Positions 1 to 5,139 are shown, counted from the first letter of the stretch. The stretch is 5,139 nucleotides of DNA from JBHHYN01 sp046757565 (GCA_046757565.1 JBHHYN010000162.1:1-5139), one strand, 5' to 3'. Numbers and translations: made by a program. The notes: generated from the letters alone by a model not told the origin.

Positions 1-17
1 ACTTGTTACTTGTTACT
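1..17. repeat. Short tandem repeat, ACTTGTT x2 plus ACT
   Basis: The first 17 bases are two exact copies of the heptamer ACTTGTT followed by ACT. The window edge cuts the left side, so the true copy number is unknown. It lies about 60 bases upstream of the kinase remnant. No function is evident, and it may be the end of a longer array. Confidence 0.5.
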
Positions 18-56
18 GCATAAACAGATATCGTTAATAATGTCAGAGTATTATGC

Positions 57-76
57 GGGTTAATTATAGATAACCC
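57..76. promoter_or_regulatory. Inverted repeat GGGTTA-N8-TAACCC next to first start codon
   Basis: Two perfect 6-base arms, GGGTTA (57-62) and TAACCC (71-76), flank an AT-rich 8-base spacer and end one base before the ATG at 78. The geometry suits a dimeric repressor operator or a small hairpin that would hide the translation start. There is no clear Shine-Dalgarno sequence in front of ATG 78 or ATG 87. A TATTAT at 49-54 resembles a -10 box, but I see no good -35 partner. The regulatory role is inference. Confidence 0.3.
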
Positions 77-77
77 T

Positions 78-662
78 ATGATTTTTATGAAAAAGGGGTT
101 CTGGAAACAAGACTGGTTTACAGGAGTGGTCATTTCATGTCTATTTTTCATCGCTGCCGGCACCGGCCTGCTTCGGGCTGTAGCGCCGCCGCTATTCAAT
201 GCAGTGAAGCAAGGGTTGGACAACAGCGCCGGTGATCGTGGGGCAATGCTGACATTTACCATCCCTGCATGGCCAGAAACCGTGGAAAGCATCGTCCTGG
301 TATCTGTGGTGCTATACCTGATATGGGTCCTGCCGAGGCTGAACACGATCCTTGCAGCGGTCATCAGCTTTGTTCTGTTCGCACTGTTACTGGGGAGTAA
401 TCAATTTTTTATGCTGGGCCAGGGACTATGGATAGCGTTGTTGTACCCGGCAATGCTGCTGGTGTGTGGTCATTTACTTCTGAGCACAAAACGCCTGCTC
501 TCCATCGGGCAGTCTCATGCAACCACACTGGAACACAACAGGTCTCAAGCGCTTGCCTGCCAACAGCAAGGCAGGCTTGATCTGGCACTTGAGAAATTTC
601 GTCAGTGTCCGTTAGATGACACGATCATGAGGCCCTTATATGGACCTGGCGCTGTTATTTGA
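78..662 (+). CDS. Membrane fragment: N-terminal part of the broken CHASE2 kinase
   Basis: This open frame of 194 residues is the first piece of the kinase pseudogene and could still be translated as a small membrane protein. Helices are visible at about residues 15-33, 70-88, 90-107 and 117-137, followed by a cytoplasmic stretch. The segment KKGFWKQDWFTG resembles the N-terminus of CHASE2 kinases, which favours ATG 87 over ATG 78 as the natural start. Residues 45-57 look like the entry into CHASE2 (AGDR-x-AM). Residue 58 onward looks like the exit toward the three helices (FTIPAW), so the sensor core is gone without loss of frame. The last few residues after Y188 come from reading past a frameshift and are probably not native. 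As a standalone product its function is unknown. Confidence 0.4.
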   Translation: MIFMKKGFWKQDWFTGVVISCLFFIAAGTGLLRAVAPPLFNAVKQGLDNSAGDRGAMLTFTIPAWPETVESIVLVSVVLYLIWVLPRLNTILAAVISFVLFALLLGSNQFFMLGQGLWIALLYPAMLLVCGHLLLSTKRLLSIGQSHATTLEHNRSQALACQQQGRLDLALEKFRQCPLDDTIMRPLYGPGAVI

Positions 663-760
663 ACAGAAACAGCAACACCATGAAGCCCAATCGGTTTTTG
701 AATATATGGCAAGGCATGATGCTCATTTTGCCGACATCAGAGAAAAAATGAAACGTAATA
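642..760 (+). pseudogene. TPR-like linker fragment of the broken kinase, second frame
   Basis: In frame 1 the sequence reads DLALLFEQKQ, then EAQSVFEYMARHD, then a REKMKRNK end. This is the juxtamembrane TPR-like helix pair that sits between the membrane helices and the kinase domain in this family. It continues directly from CPLDDTIMRPLY in frame 3 if one G at 642-643 is removed. After about 760 the frame runs into unrelated residues, because the true continuation (KAGLVLGTPSY) is in frame 2. It is unlikely to be made on its own, since no ribosome binding site precedes ATG 640. Confidence 0.65.
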
Positions 761-772
761 AAAGCGGGCCTG

Positions 773-1111
773 GTGCTCGGCACCCCTTCCTACATGTCTC
801 CGGAGCAGTTACGGGGGGTGACCAATCTGGACGGCCGCTCGGATATCTTCTCTCTGGGTGTTATGTTCTACCAACTATTGTGTGGAGATCTGCCCTTTAA
901 AGGTGATTCTATGGCAACATTGATGTTCCGAATCACCAGCGAGAAGCACACATCTATGACGGAGATCCGGCCGGCATTGACAAAAAAAGCACCAGAATCT
1001 ATACCAATTCTTGATAAAGTACTTGAAAAAGAACCGGAAAACCGTTATCAAACAGGTAACGAATTTGCGGCTGATTTGCGTAAATGTTTGAAAACCATTA
1101 AGAAAAAATAA
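773..1111 (+). CDS. Ser/Thr kinase C-lobe fragment, catalytically dead
   Basis: This piece of about 112 residues (GTG start at 773 if translated alone) is the second half of a Hanks-type kinase domain. It holds the P+1 loop and subdomain VIII (GTPSYMSPEQ, residues 3-12), subdomain IX (GRSDIFSLG, with Asp24), the F-helix region YQLLCGDLPF, and the subdomain XI arginine in ENRYQ (Arg91). Glycine-rich loop, ATP lysine, catalytic HRD and metal-binding DFG are all absent, because the sequence upstream belongs to the linker and not to an N-lobe. In frame, a stop at 749-751 closes off any longer reading. There is no good ribosome binding site. It could at most act as a binding fragment, and is most simply the 3' part of the pseudogene. 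Confidence 0.5.
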   Translation: MLGTPSYMSPEQLRGVTNLDGRSDIFSLGVMFYQLLCGDLPFKGDSMATLMFRITSEKHTSMTEIRPALTKKAPESIPILDKVLEKEPENRYQTGNEFAADLRKCLKTIKKK

Positions 1112-1112
1112 C

Positions 1113-1949
1113 ATGCACAACACCGGCTCCATTGAAGTCGTCAACGTATCGGATGTGGGAAGACGGCGGCCACACAACGAGGACAGCACACTCAGCGATA
1201 TTGACCAGGGACTGGTCATTCTTGCCGATGGCATGGGTGGTTACAAAGCGGGCGAAATAGCGAGCGCCATCGCCGTTACTGCCATTTACGATGAAATTAC
1301 CGATGGCCTGAAACGCATCCAGCCGGACCAAACGGATGGGGGCTCTGGATCGATACCGTCCACTCTGGTTAAAGATGCAATTATTAAAGCAAATTCAAGC
1401 ATTTATAATACTGCTCAAGGCGACCTGCAGTGCCAGGGAATGGGGACGACAGTTGTTGTAGGGCTCTTCCATGGCGATCTTATCACTGTAGCCCATGTTG
1501 GGGATTCCAGGCTGTATCAAAAAAGAGGCAATGATTTCCAACAGGTAACCGTAGATCATTCATTAATTCAAGAACTTATCAACAGGGGTCTGTACACGCC
1601 GGAAGAGGCGGCGGCGAACACACCGAAGAACCTCGTTACGCGCGCACTGGGTATCGAAAAGAGTGTTGAGGTTGATGTCCTGGAGGAGAAGGTGCTTCCG
1701 GGCGATATTTTTCTGATGTGTTCCGACGGATTAACTGATATGGTAGACGATGAAGAAATTCACTTAACCCTAAGTAAATATAGTGCTAATCTTGTAGAAG
1801 CGGCCCGGGAATTGGTACGCTTGGCGAATGCAAAAGGGGGCAAGGACAATATTTCCGTGATACTGATCCGGAAATTGGGCGGTTCATCCGTATTCAAGGG
1901 CCGTATAAAAAAATTTTTTAGTCATTATTTTTTGAATTCAGGGGAATAG
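1113..1949 (+). CDS. PP2C-family Ser/Thr protein phosphatase
   Basis: This is an intact soluble PPM/PP2C phosphatase of 278 residues that removes phosphate from Ser/Thr using two Mn or Mg ions. Motifs occur in the expected order: RRRPHNED (Asp24), LADGMGG (Asp39-Gly40), GMGTT (109-113), VGDSR (129-133, Asp131), CSDGL (Asp205) and GGKDN (Asp245-Asn246). These supply the metal-binding aspartates, so it should be active. The catalytic core ends near 253. A basic, aromatic tail of about 25 residues follows (FKGRIKKFFSHYF) and might touch the membrane, but that is inference. The ATG lies one base after the kinase stop (TAAcATG) with only a weak AAGA upstream (1100-1103), which suggests dependence on translation of the kinase frame. 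Ancestrally it would have reversed the kinase's phosphorylation; the kinase is now broken, so its current partner is unclear. Confidence 0.93.
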   Translation: MHNTGSIEVVNVSDVGRRRPHNEDSTLSDIDQGLVILADGMGGYKAGEIASAIAVTAIYDEITDGLKRIQPDQTDGGSGSIPSTLVKDAIIKANSSIYNTAQGDLQCQGMGTTVVVGLFHGDLITVAHVGDSRLYQKRGNDFQQVTVDHSLIQELINRGLYTPEEAAANTPKNLVTRALGIEKSVEVDVLEEKVLPGDIFLMCSDGLTDMVDDEEIHLTLSKYSANLVEAARELVRLANAKGGKDNISVILIRKLGGSSVFKGRIKKFFSHYFLNSGE

Positions 1950-1951
1950 GA
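1948..1951 (+). promoter_or_regulatory. Shine-Dalgarno AGGA of the FHA gene, overlapping the PP2C stop
   Basis: AGGA begins inside the TAG stop of the phosphatase gene and lies 7 bases before the ATG at 1959. This sets the FHA start and indicates that PP2C and FHA are translated from one message, probably with coupling. Confidence 0.65.
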
Positions 1952-1958
1952 CAGAGCT

Positions 1959-2708
1959 ATGGCAAAGTTAGTTCTGAGCTTAAATGGCGTAGTACAGGGT
2001 GAATATCAACTCGATAGGGAGCGATTAACCATCGGTCGCAAACCTGATAACGATATTCCGATCGACAATCTTGCTGTCAGTGGCAAGCATGCTCTCATCA
2101 TCACCATACTGGATGACTCCTTCATGGAAGACCTGGGAAGTACAAATGGCAGCTATGTCAACGGCAAACTGGTCAAGAAACATGCGCTCAAGGATGGTGA
2201 CGTCATTGCCATCGGCAAGCATGAACTCAAATATGTCAATGAACATGCAACCGCTGATGACGACGAGTTCGAAAAGACCATGATCATCAAACCGGGTTCG
2301 GCAAGCGCCGCCGTCGCAGCAGCCAAAGCAGCGGAACAGGCGGGCGCCGGTCCTGTTGCGCCGGCGCCGTCAGCGGCGCCTGCAGCAGCGTCTACATCGC
2401 CGGGCGTACCCGCAGCAAGCGCATCTTCAAGCATGCCGCTTGGCCGGTTGACCGTTCTGAATGGACCCATCGCGGGCAAAGAGCTGGAATTGACCAAGGC
2501 CCTGGTGACCCTGGGCAAACCCGGCACCCAGGTGGCGGTAATTTCACGCCGCCCACAGGGGTATTTCCTGACCCATATTGAAAGCGATGGAGATGGAAAA
2601 CGCTATCCACTGGTAAACGGAGAGCCCATCGGGCCAAAGGCCTACCAGTTAAAAGACAGTGATCTGATTGAGCTGGCCAGCATCAAGATGGAGTTTTCAG
2701 CAGCGTAA
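1959..2708 (+). CDS. FHA-domain protein with a second, degenerate FHA-like domain
   Basis: This 249-residue cytoplasmic protein is a phosphothreonine reader. The first FHA domain spans about residues 4-95 and has the key binding residues: Gly26-Arg27, Ser41 and His44 (SGKH), Ser61-Thr62-Asn63-Gly64 and Asn68-Gly69. Residues 101-110 (DDEFEKTMII) put Thr107 just after an acidic run, a plausible kinase target by analogy with the phosphorylated N-terminal threonines of GarA-type FHA proteins. A low-complexity Ala/Pro/Ser linker follows (about 112-160). The last 90 residues look like a second FHA fold (TLGKPGT, LVNGEPIG, DSDLIELASIKMEF) in which GR is GK and the S-x-x-H motif is gone, so it probably binds no phosphopeptide. 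It sits 9 bases after PP2C and is probably in one operon with it. It is the likely effector or adaptor of the kinase/phosphatase pair. Confidence 0.9.
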   Translation: MAKLVLSLNGVVQGEYQLDRERLTIGRKPDNDIPIDNLAVSGKHALIITILDDSFMEDLGSTNGSYVNGKLVKKHALKDGDVIAIGKHELKYVNEHATADDDEFEKTMIIKPGSASAAVAAAKAAEQAGAGPVAPAPSAAPAAASTSPGVPAASASSSMPLGRLTVLNGPIAGKELELTKALVTLGKPGTQVAVISRRPQGYFLTHIESDGDGKRYPLVNGEPIGPKAYQLKDSDLIELASIKMEFSAA

Positions 2709-2786
2709 ATCTCCGCAAACTTTGCCCGCCATACCGCGGTGCACTTCACCCTGGTTATTTTGGCCCACCGGGGCCGGTCTGGCCGG
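2709..2786. other. Intergenic gap between convergent genes
   Basis: These 78 bases separate the FHA stop (2706-2708) from the cyclase stop (reverse-strand TGA, 2787-2789). They contain the left arm of the large inverted repeat and no gene. The first 50 bases show no T-run that would make a usual intrinsic terminator for the + strand. Confidence 0.7.
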
Positions 2787-2789
2787 TCA
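2772..2789. repeat. Tandem 9-base repeat GGCCGGTC(T/A)
   Basis: GGCCGGTC occurs at 2772-2779 and again at 2781-2788, a period of 9 bases. The second copy overlaps the cyclase stop codon. It forms part of the left side of the large inverted repeat. Confidence 0.5.
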
Positions 2790-5036
2790 TTTGGATGTGT
2801 GTGTATACACACCGTCCCAGTCCGGCCCCGGTGGGCCAATTCTGAATTCCTCAATTCGTTCAAGATAGAGCGGGTAAAGTTTCCTGCCGGGAGATAGCTC
2901 CTGGAGTTGCCGAAATTGCAATTCAGCTGTATCCCAATCCTGTTTGCGGTAGTTTTTCAATGCCTGCTCATGCAGCACGATCTCTTTAAATTCCATATTC
3001 GATATCTCTGTGGCCGGCGCCAGGGGTTCGTAAATTGAGATTGGTTTATCTTTGCCCTTGACACGCACCACGTCCAGTTCACGATAAACAAAGTCAGGGA
3101 CCGCTGCCCGGGTCGAACCGCTGACTATGATTTCGACCCCGTAACTCTTTGTCAGACCTTCCAGTCTGGAACCCAGATTGACCGCATCGCCCAATACCGT
3201 ATAGGCCATACGAAACTCGGAACCCATATCGCCGACACTCATTATGCCGGTATTAATACCCACGCCGATATGGAGTTCGGGCCAACCTCTCTCCAGAAAC
3301 TCATCGCGTGTCGCGTTGAGGCGTTCCAACATTGCCAGGCCGGTGATGAGTGCATCTCTGGCATGCTCAGGATCGGCCAGCGGGGCGCCCCAAAAAGCCA
3401 TAATGGCGTCACCAATGTATTTATCAATGGTGCCACGGTTCTCATGGATAATTTTTGTCATGGGGGTCAAATAGGCATTCATCAACTCTGATAATTCACC
3501 CGGGCTAAGCCCCTCTGACAGGGTTGTGAAACCCCGCACATCACTGAATAACACGGTCATTTCACGGTTTTGCGCTGCCTGGGTATAGGCTTCCGGATCA
3601 ACGCTCATTTCATCGACCAGTTCAGGAGGAAGATATTGTCCAAACAGGCCGGAGAGTTTCCGTTTAGAACGCCTTTCAATAAAGAAACCGTAAGACATAT
3701 TCAGAATAAAAACCAGTACTACCAAAATGAGGATGGAAGCGAGGGGAACGACCAGATTGGCATACTGCCAGAAGGCAAAATTTACCAGGAGTATCAGACC
3801 AAGAGTTAATACGGTGCACAGGGTTGCCAATACGGGGCTGAGCAGAGGCATGAGCAGGGACATCAGCACGCCGCCCAGAAACAGTTGCAGGATATTCACC
3901 CCCGTCATATAGGCCGGCTTCTGCTTTATGGTCTGATCAAGAATACCTGCTATCAGATTGGCGTGAATTTCCACTCCGGGAAACTCCTCACTGACAGGTG
4001 TTGGCCTGAGATCGACCAGGCCCTTTGCCGACGTTCCCACCAGAACAATGGCTCCCTGCAGCGTATTGATGTCCGCCCGCCCTTTGATAATATCTACTGC
4101 GGAGACATAGGGGAAACTTTTTTGCTTTCCACGGTATGGAACGAGGGCCTGGACATTGGCATCAACAGGAATGACATGGTGATCCAGGCGCAATGCCTCC
4201 ATGTCCGGATACACTGTATCACCTTCCAGGACAGGCTCCCCAAATACAGGCGTTACCTTTTCTGTTGCAAGTACATTTCGAGCTAATGCCAGTGAAAACG
4301 ATTCATAATAATCCCCGTCAAATTCGATCAGCATGGGAACTCGCCTGACAACTCCGTCCTCATCCAGCGTCGGGGTAATATGGCCACCGGCCGCCGCAGC
4401 CTGTTGGATGGCAGCGAGGTTGGCGCCGTAGCCCGTTGCCTTCGGTGCGAAAATATACCTGCCCTGAACGTTTTTCTTGCGAATTACCGGCGCTGGCAGG
4501 TATCCATCTCTAATCAGACCCGCGCGCTCTGATGACGAAAAAAACGTATACCCCAGGATTACAGGCCCTTTTTTCAAACTGTCAATAAAGAATTGATCGT
4601 AATCCAGGCGGGATCTTAAATCATCAAGCCTTGACGTGTATTCAGGTATGTCTGCCAGTTCGCTCTTTCCAAGCTCAGTCAGGACACTCATCCCTGAACT
4701 TCTATCAGGTTCCCGGAATATCACGTCAAAACCGACTATCGAAACCTGGTAGTAGTCGAACAGCTCATCCACTAATTTGGCAAGCCGGTTTCTGCCCCAT
4801 GGCCAACGGCCTATTTCGTCAAGACTTTTCTCATCGATATCAACCACAACGATGCTTGGATCAACCCCTTCCGGCATGGTCAGCAAGATACGGGTGTCAT
4901 ACAGAAAATTTTCAATCTTCTGTATAAAGCGTAACTGAAAGAACCCTGCAGCGTGTAACAGAAAGATGATAGTAAGAGATAACGTCAACAGGACAATGGC
5001 AACGTGATGCCTGAATAGTGTAAATAAGTTAGACAT
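2787..5036 (-). CDS. CHASE2-domain class III adenylate cyclase
   Basis: This intact membrane cyclase of 749 residues makes cAMP from ATP. An N-terminal helix (about 12-32) leads to a periplasmic CHASE2 sensor (about 38-370; VVVDIDEKSLDEIGRWPW at the start, GAIVLVGTSAKGL and HANLIAGIL near the end). Three helices follow (about 378-396, 402-422, 427-447), then the transducer QYLPPELVDEM and a class III catalytic domain (about 490-675). Metal-binding aspartates are Asp499 (LFSDVRGFT) and Asp543 (IGDAIMAF). Lys539 is the adenine-selecting lysine, Thr613 (YTVLGD) replaces the usual adenine-contacting Asp, and Asn620 and Arg624 are the transition-state pair. Lys with Thr marks class IIIb, and class IIIb cyclases are often bicarbonate-responsive. 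A TPR-like stretch (about 684-730) and a WDGV-containing tail close the protein. ATG at 5034-5036 places the first helix properly. The likely active form is a homodimer. The signal sensed by CHASE2 is unknown. Confidence 0.95.
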   Translation of the reverse strand: MSNLFTLFRHHVAIVLLTLSLTIIFLLHAAGFFQLRFIQKIENFLYDTRILLTMPEGVDPSIVVVDIDEKSLDEIGRWPWGRNRLAKLVDELFDYYQVSIVGFDVIFREPDRSSGMSVLTELGKSELADIPEYTSRLDDLRSRLDYDQFFIDSLKKGPVILGYTFFSSSERAGLIRDGYLPAPVIRKKNVQGRYIFAPKATGYGANLAAIQQAAAAGGHITPTLDEDGVVRRVPMLIEFDGDYYESFSLALARNVLATEKVTPVFGEPVLEGDTVYPDMEALRLDHHVIPVDANVQALVPYRGKQKSFPYVSAVDIIKGRADINTLQGAIVLVGTSAKGLVDLRPTPVSEEFPGVEIHANLIAGILDQTIKQKPAYMTGVNILQLFLGGVLMSLLMPLLSPVLATLCTVLTLGLILLVNFAFWQYANLVVPLASILILVVLVFILNMSYGFFIERRSKRKLSGLFGQYLPPELVDEMSVDPEAYTQAAQNREMTVLFSDVRGFTTLSEGLSPGELSELMNAYLTPMTKIIHENRGTIDKYIGDAIMAFWGAPLADPEHARDALITGLAMLERLNATRDEFLERGWPELHIGVGINTGIMSVGDMGSEFRMAYTVLGDAVNLGSRLEGLTKSYGVEIIVSGSTRAAVPDFVYRELDVVRVKGKDKPISIYEPLAPATEISNMEFKEIVLHEQALKNYRKQDWDTAELQFRQLQELSPGRKLYPLYLERIEEFRIGPPGPDWDGVYTHTSK
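2799..2812. repeat. Perfect 14-bp palindrome GTGTGTATACACAC
   Basis: This self-complementary sequence lies within the last codons of the cyclase (VYTHT) and mostly inside the loop of the larger inverted repeat. It is centred 6 bases away from the centre of that repeat, so the two are not concentric. It could be a protein-binding site or a product of alternating GT/AC codon use. Function is unknown. Confidence 0.4.
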
Positions 5037-5095
5037 GATTCTGTGTATTCAGGCCCATATAGGGTCATCGCCCGTAAAGTGCGCTGTTAACCCGT

Positions 5096-5124
5096 ATATT
5101 ACGCCAAGGCGCTATGATAATCAG
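5096..5124 (-). promoter_or_regulatory. Weak candidate promoter for the cyclase gene
   Basis: On the reverse strand CTGATT (5119-5124) and TAATAT (5096-5101) are separated by 17 bases and lie about 60 bases before the cyclase ATG. Each hexamer matches the sigma-70 consensus only in part (3 and 4 of 6). The remaining leader, 5037-5095, has no strong Shine-Dalgarno and no gene on either strand. This is the best candidate in the region, not a firm call. Confidence 0.2.
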
Positions 5125-5139
5125 CGAATAGCTTACCTG

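Larger units (their letters stand above)
78..1111 (+). pseudogene. Broken CHASE2-type membrane Ser/Thr protein kinase; sensor core and catalytic core deleted
   Basis: This is the remnant of a membrane-bound eukaryotic-like Ser/Thr kinase. Members of this family, as I recall them, run N-terminal helix, periplasmic CHASE2 domain, three helices, TPR-like linker, kinase domain, in roughly 850 residues. Here the pieces sit in three frames. Frame 3 (78-641) has the first helix, an abrupt jump near 246-257 from the start of CHASE2 to its far end, three helices and the start of the linker. Frame 1 (about 642-760) has the rest of the TPR-like linker. Frame 2 (about 761-1111) has the kinase C-lobe from the GTPSYMSPEQ region to the end. 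P-loop, VAIK lysine, HRD and DFG are all missing, so no phosphotransfer is possible. An extra G at 642-643 explains the first frame change, and a large deletion near 755-766 explains the second. The stop codon lies one base before the PP2C start, so the two genes were once translationally coupled. The surviving parts are well preserved, suggesting recent decay. Assembly error is the main alternative. Confidence 0.85.
2760..2839. terminator. Long GC-rich inverted repeat between convergent genes, possible bidirectional terminator
   Basis: Perfect 18-base arms lie at 2760-2777 (TTGGCCCACCGGGGCCGG) and 2822-2839. After one T-T mismatch the pairing resumes for 4 bp (2779-2782 with 2817-2820), then after a 1x2 internal loop for another 4 bp (2784-2787 with 2811-2814). 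That gives 26 base pairs around a loop of about 23 bases. Each 18-base arm can also fold alone into a 5-bp mini hairpin (GGCCC/GGGCC). The right arm is inside the cyclase gene and codes for its GPPGPDW tail; the cyclase stop codon lies where stem meets loop. Neither side has a real U-tract (TTCTGAATT on +, AAAATAACC on -), so a classical intrinsic terminator is uncertain. It may instead stabilise mRNA 3' ends or separate converging transcription. Confidence 0.5.

Noticed and set aside
636..645. Programmed ribosomal frameshift in the kinase gene
   Set aside because: There is no slippery heptamer or following structure, and correcting this shift still leaves a second frame break and no catalytic core.
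755..775. Insertion of a mobile element as cause of the kinase damage
   Set aside because: No terminal inverted repeats, target duplications or transposase sequence are present at the junction; simple deletion explains it.
875..1331. Overlapping reverse-strand open frames across the kinase remnant and PP2C
   Set aside because: They lie antisense to sequence with clear kinase and PP2C motifs, and their translations show no recognisable domain.
2363..2380. GGCGCC repeats as a regulatory hairpin in the FHA gene
   Set aside because: Three GGCGCC copies (2343, 2363, 2375) arise naturally from Ala/Pro codons in the low-complexity linker.
2025..2637. Open frames in other frames and on the reverse strand over the FHA gene
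   Set aside because: They are by-products of the GC-rich Ala/Pro linker and of the FHA coding frame; no start site or motif supports them.
2642..2868. Short open frames on both strands over the convergent junction
   Set aside because: Both cross the inverted repeat and the ends of two well-supported genes, with no ribosome binding site or known domain.
3242..4927. Several open frames of 60-130 codons overlapping the cyclase gene (mostly + strand, one - strand)
   Set aside because: All lie within the cyclase coding sequence, whose domains are continuous across the whole length.

Overview
The window holds a signalling locus built from membrane sensors, Ser/Thr phosphorylation parts and a cAMP synthase. 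The + strand carries kinase remnant, PP2C phosphatase, FHA protein (78-2708). A CHASE2-class III adenylate cyclase converges on them from the - strand (5036-2787). From my recollection of the families, a CHASE2-Ser/Thr kinase beside PP2C, FHA and CHASE2-cyclase genes is typical of Proteobacteria, especially beta- and gammaproteobacterial chemolithotrophs and environmental species. Intermediate GC and short Shine-Dalgarno sites fit a gammaproteobacterium. That assignment is inference, as no rRNA or marker gene is present.

Region by region: 1-77 is an upstream region with a short tandem repeat and an inverted repeat touching the first start codon. Positions 78-1111 hold a broken CHASE2-type Ser/Thr kinase gene. 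Its pieces lie in three successive frames: the N-terminal membrane segment (78-641), the TPR-like linker (about 642-760) and the kinase C-lobe (about 761-1111). The CHASE2 sensor core and the whole catalytic core (P-loop, VAIK lysine, HRD and DFG motifs) are absent. An intact PP2C phosphatase (1113-1949) follows one base after the kinase stop, then an intact FHA protein (1959-2708). The gap between the convergent genes contains most of a very strong inverted repeat (2760-2839), one arm of which lies inside the cyclase coding sequence. The cyclase fills the rest, and 5037-5139 is its upstream region.

The ancestral logic was probably this: a periplasmic CHASE2 domain controls a cytoplasmic kinase, PP2C reverses its phosphorylation, FHA reads the phosphothreonine, and a second CHASE2 protein makes cAMP. 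In this genome the kinase cannot be active, so the phosphatase and reader are either serving another kinase or are on the way to loss. I see no tRNA, rRNA, CRISPR array, transposase or phage gene. I found no evidence of a wholly new system. The notable points are the dismantled kinase and the convergent hairpin.
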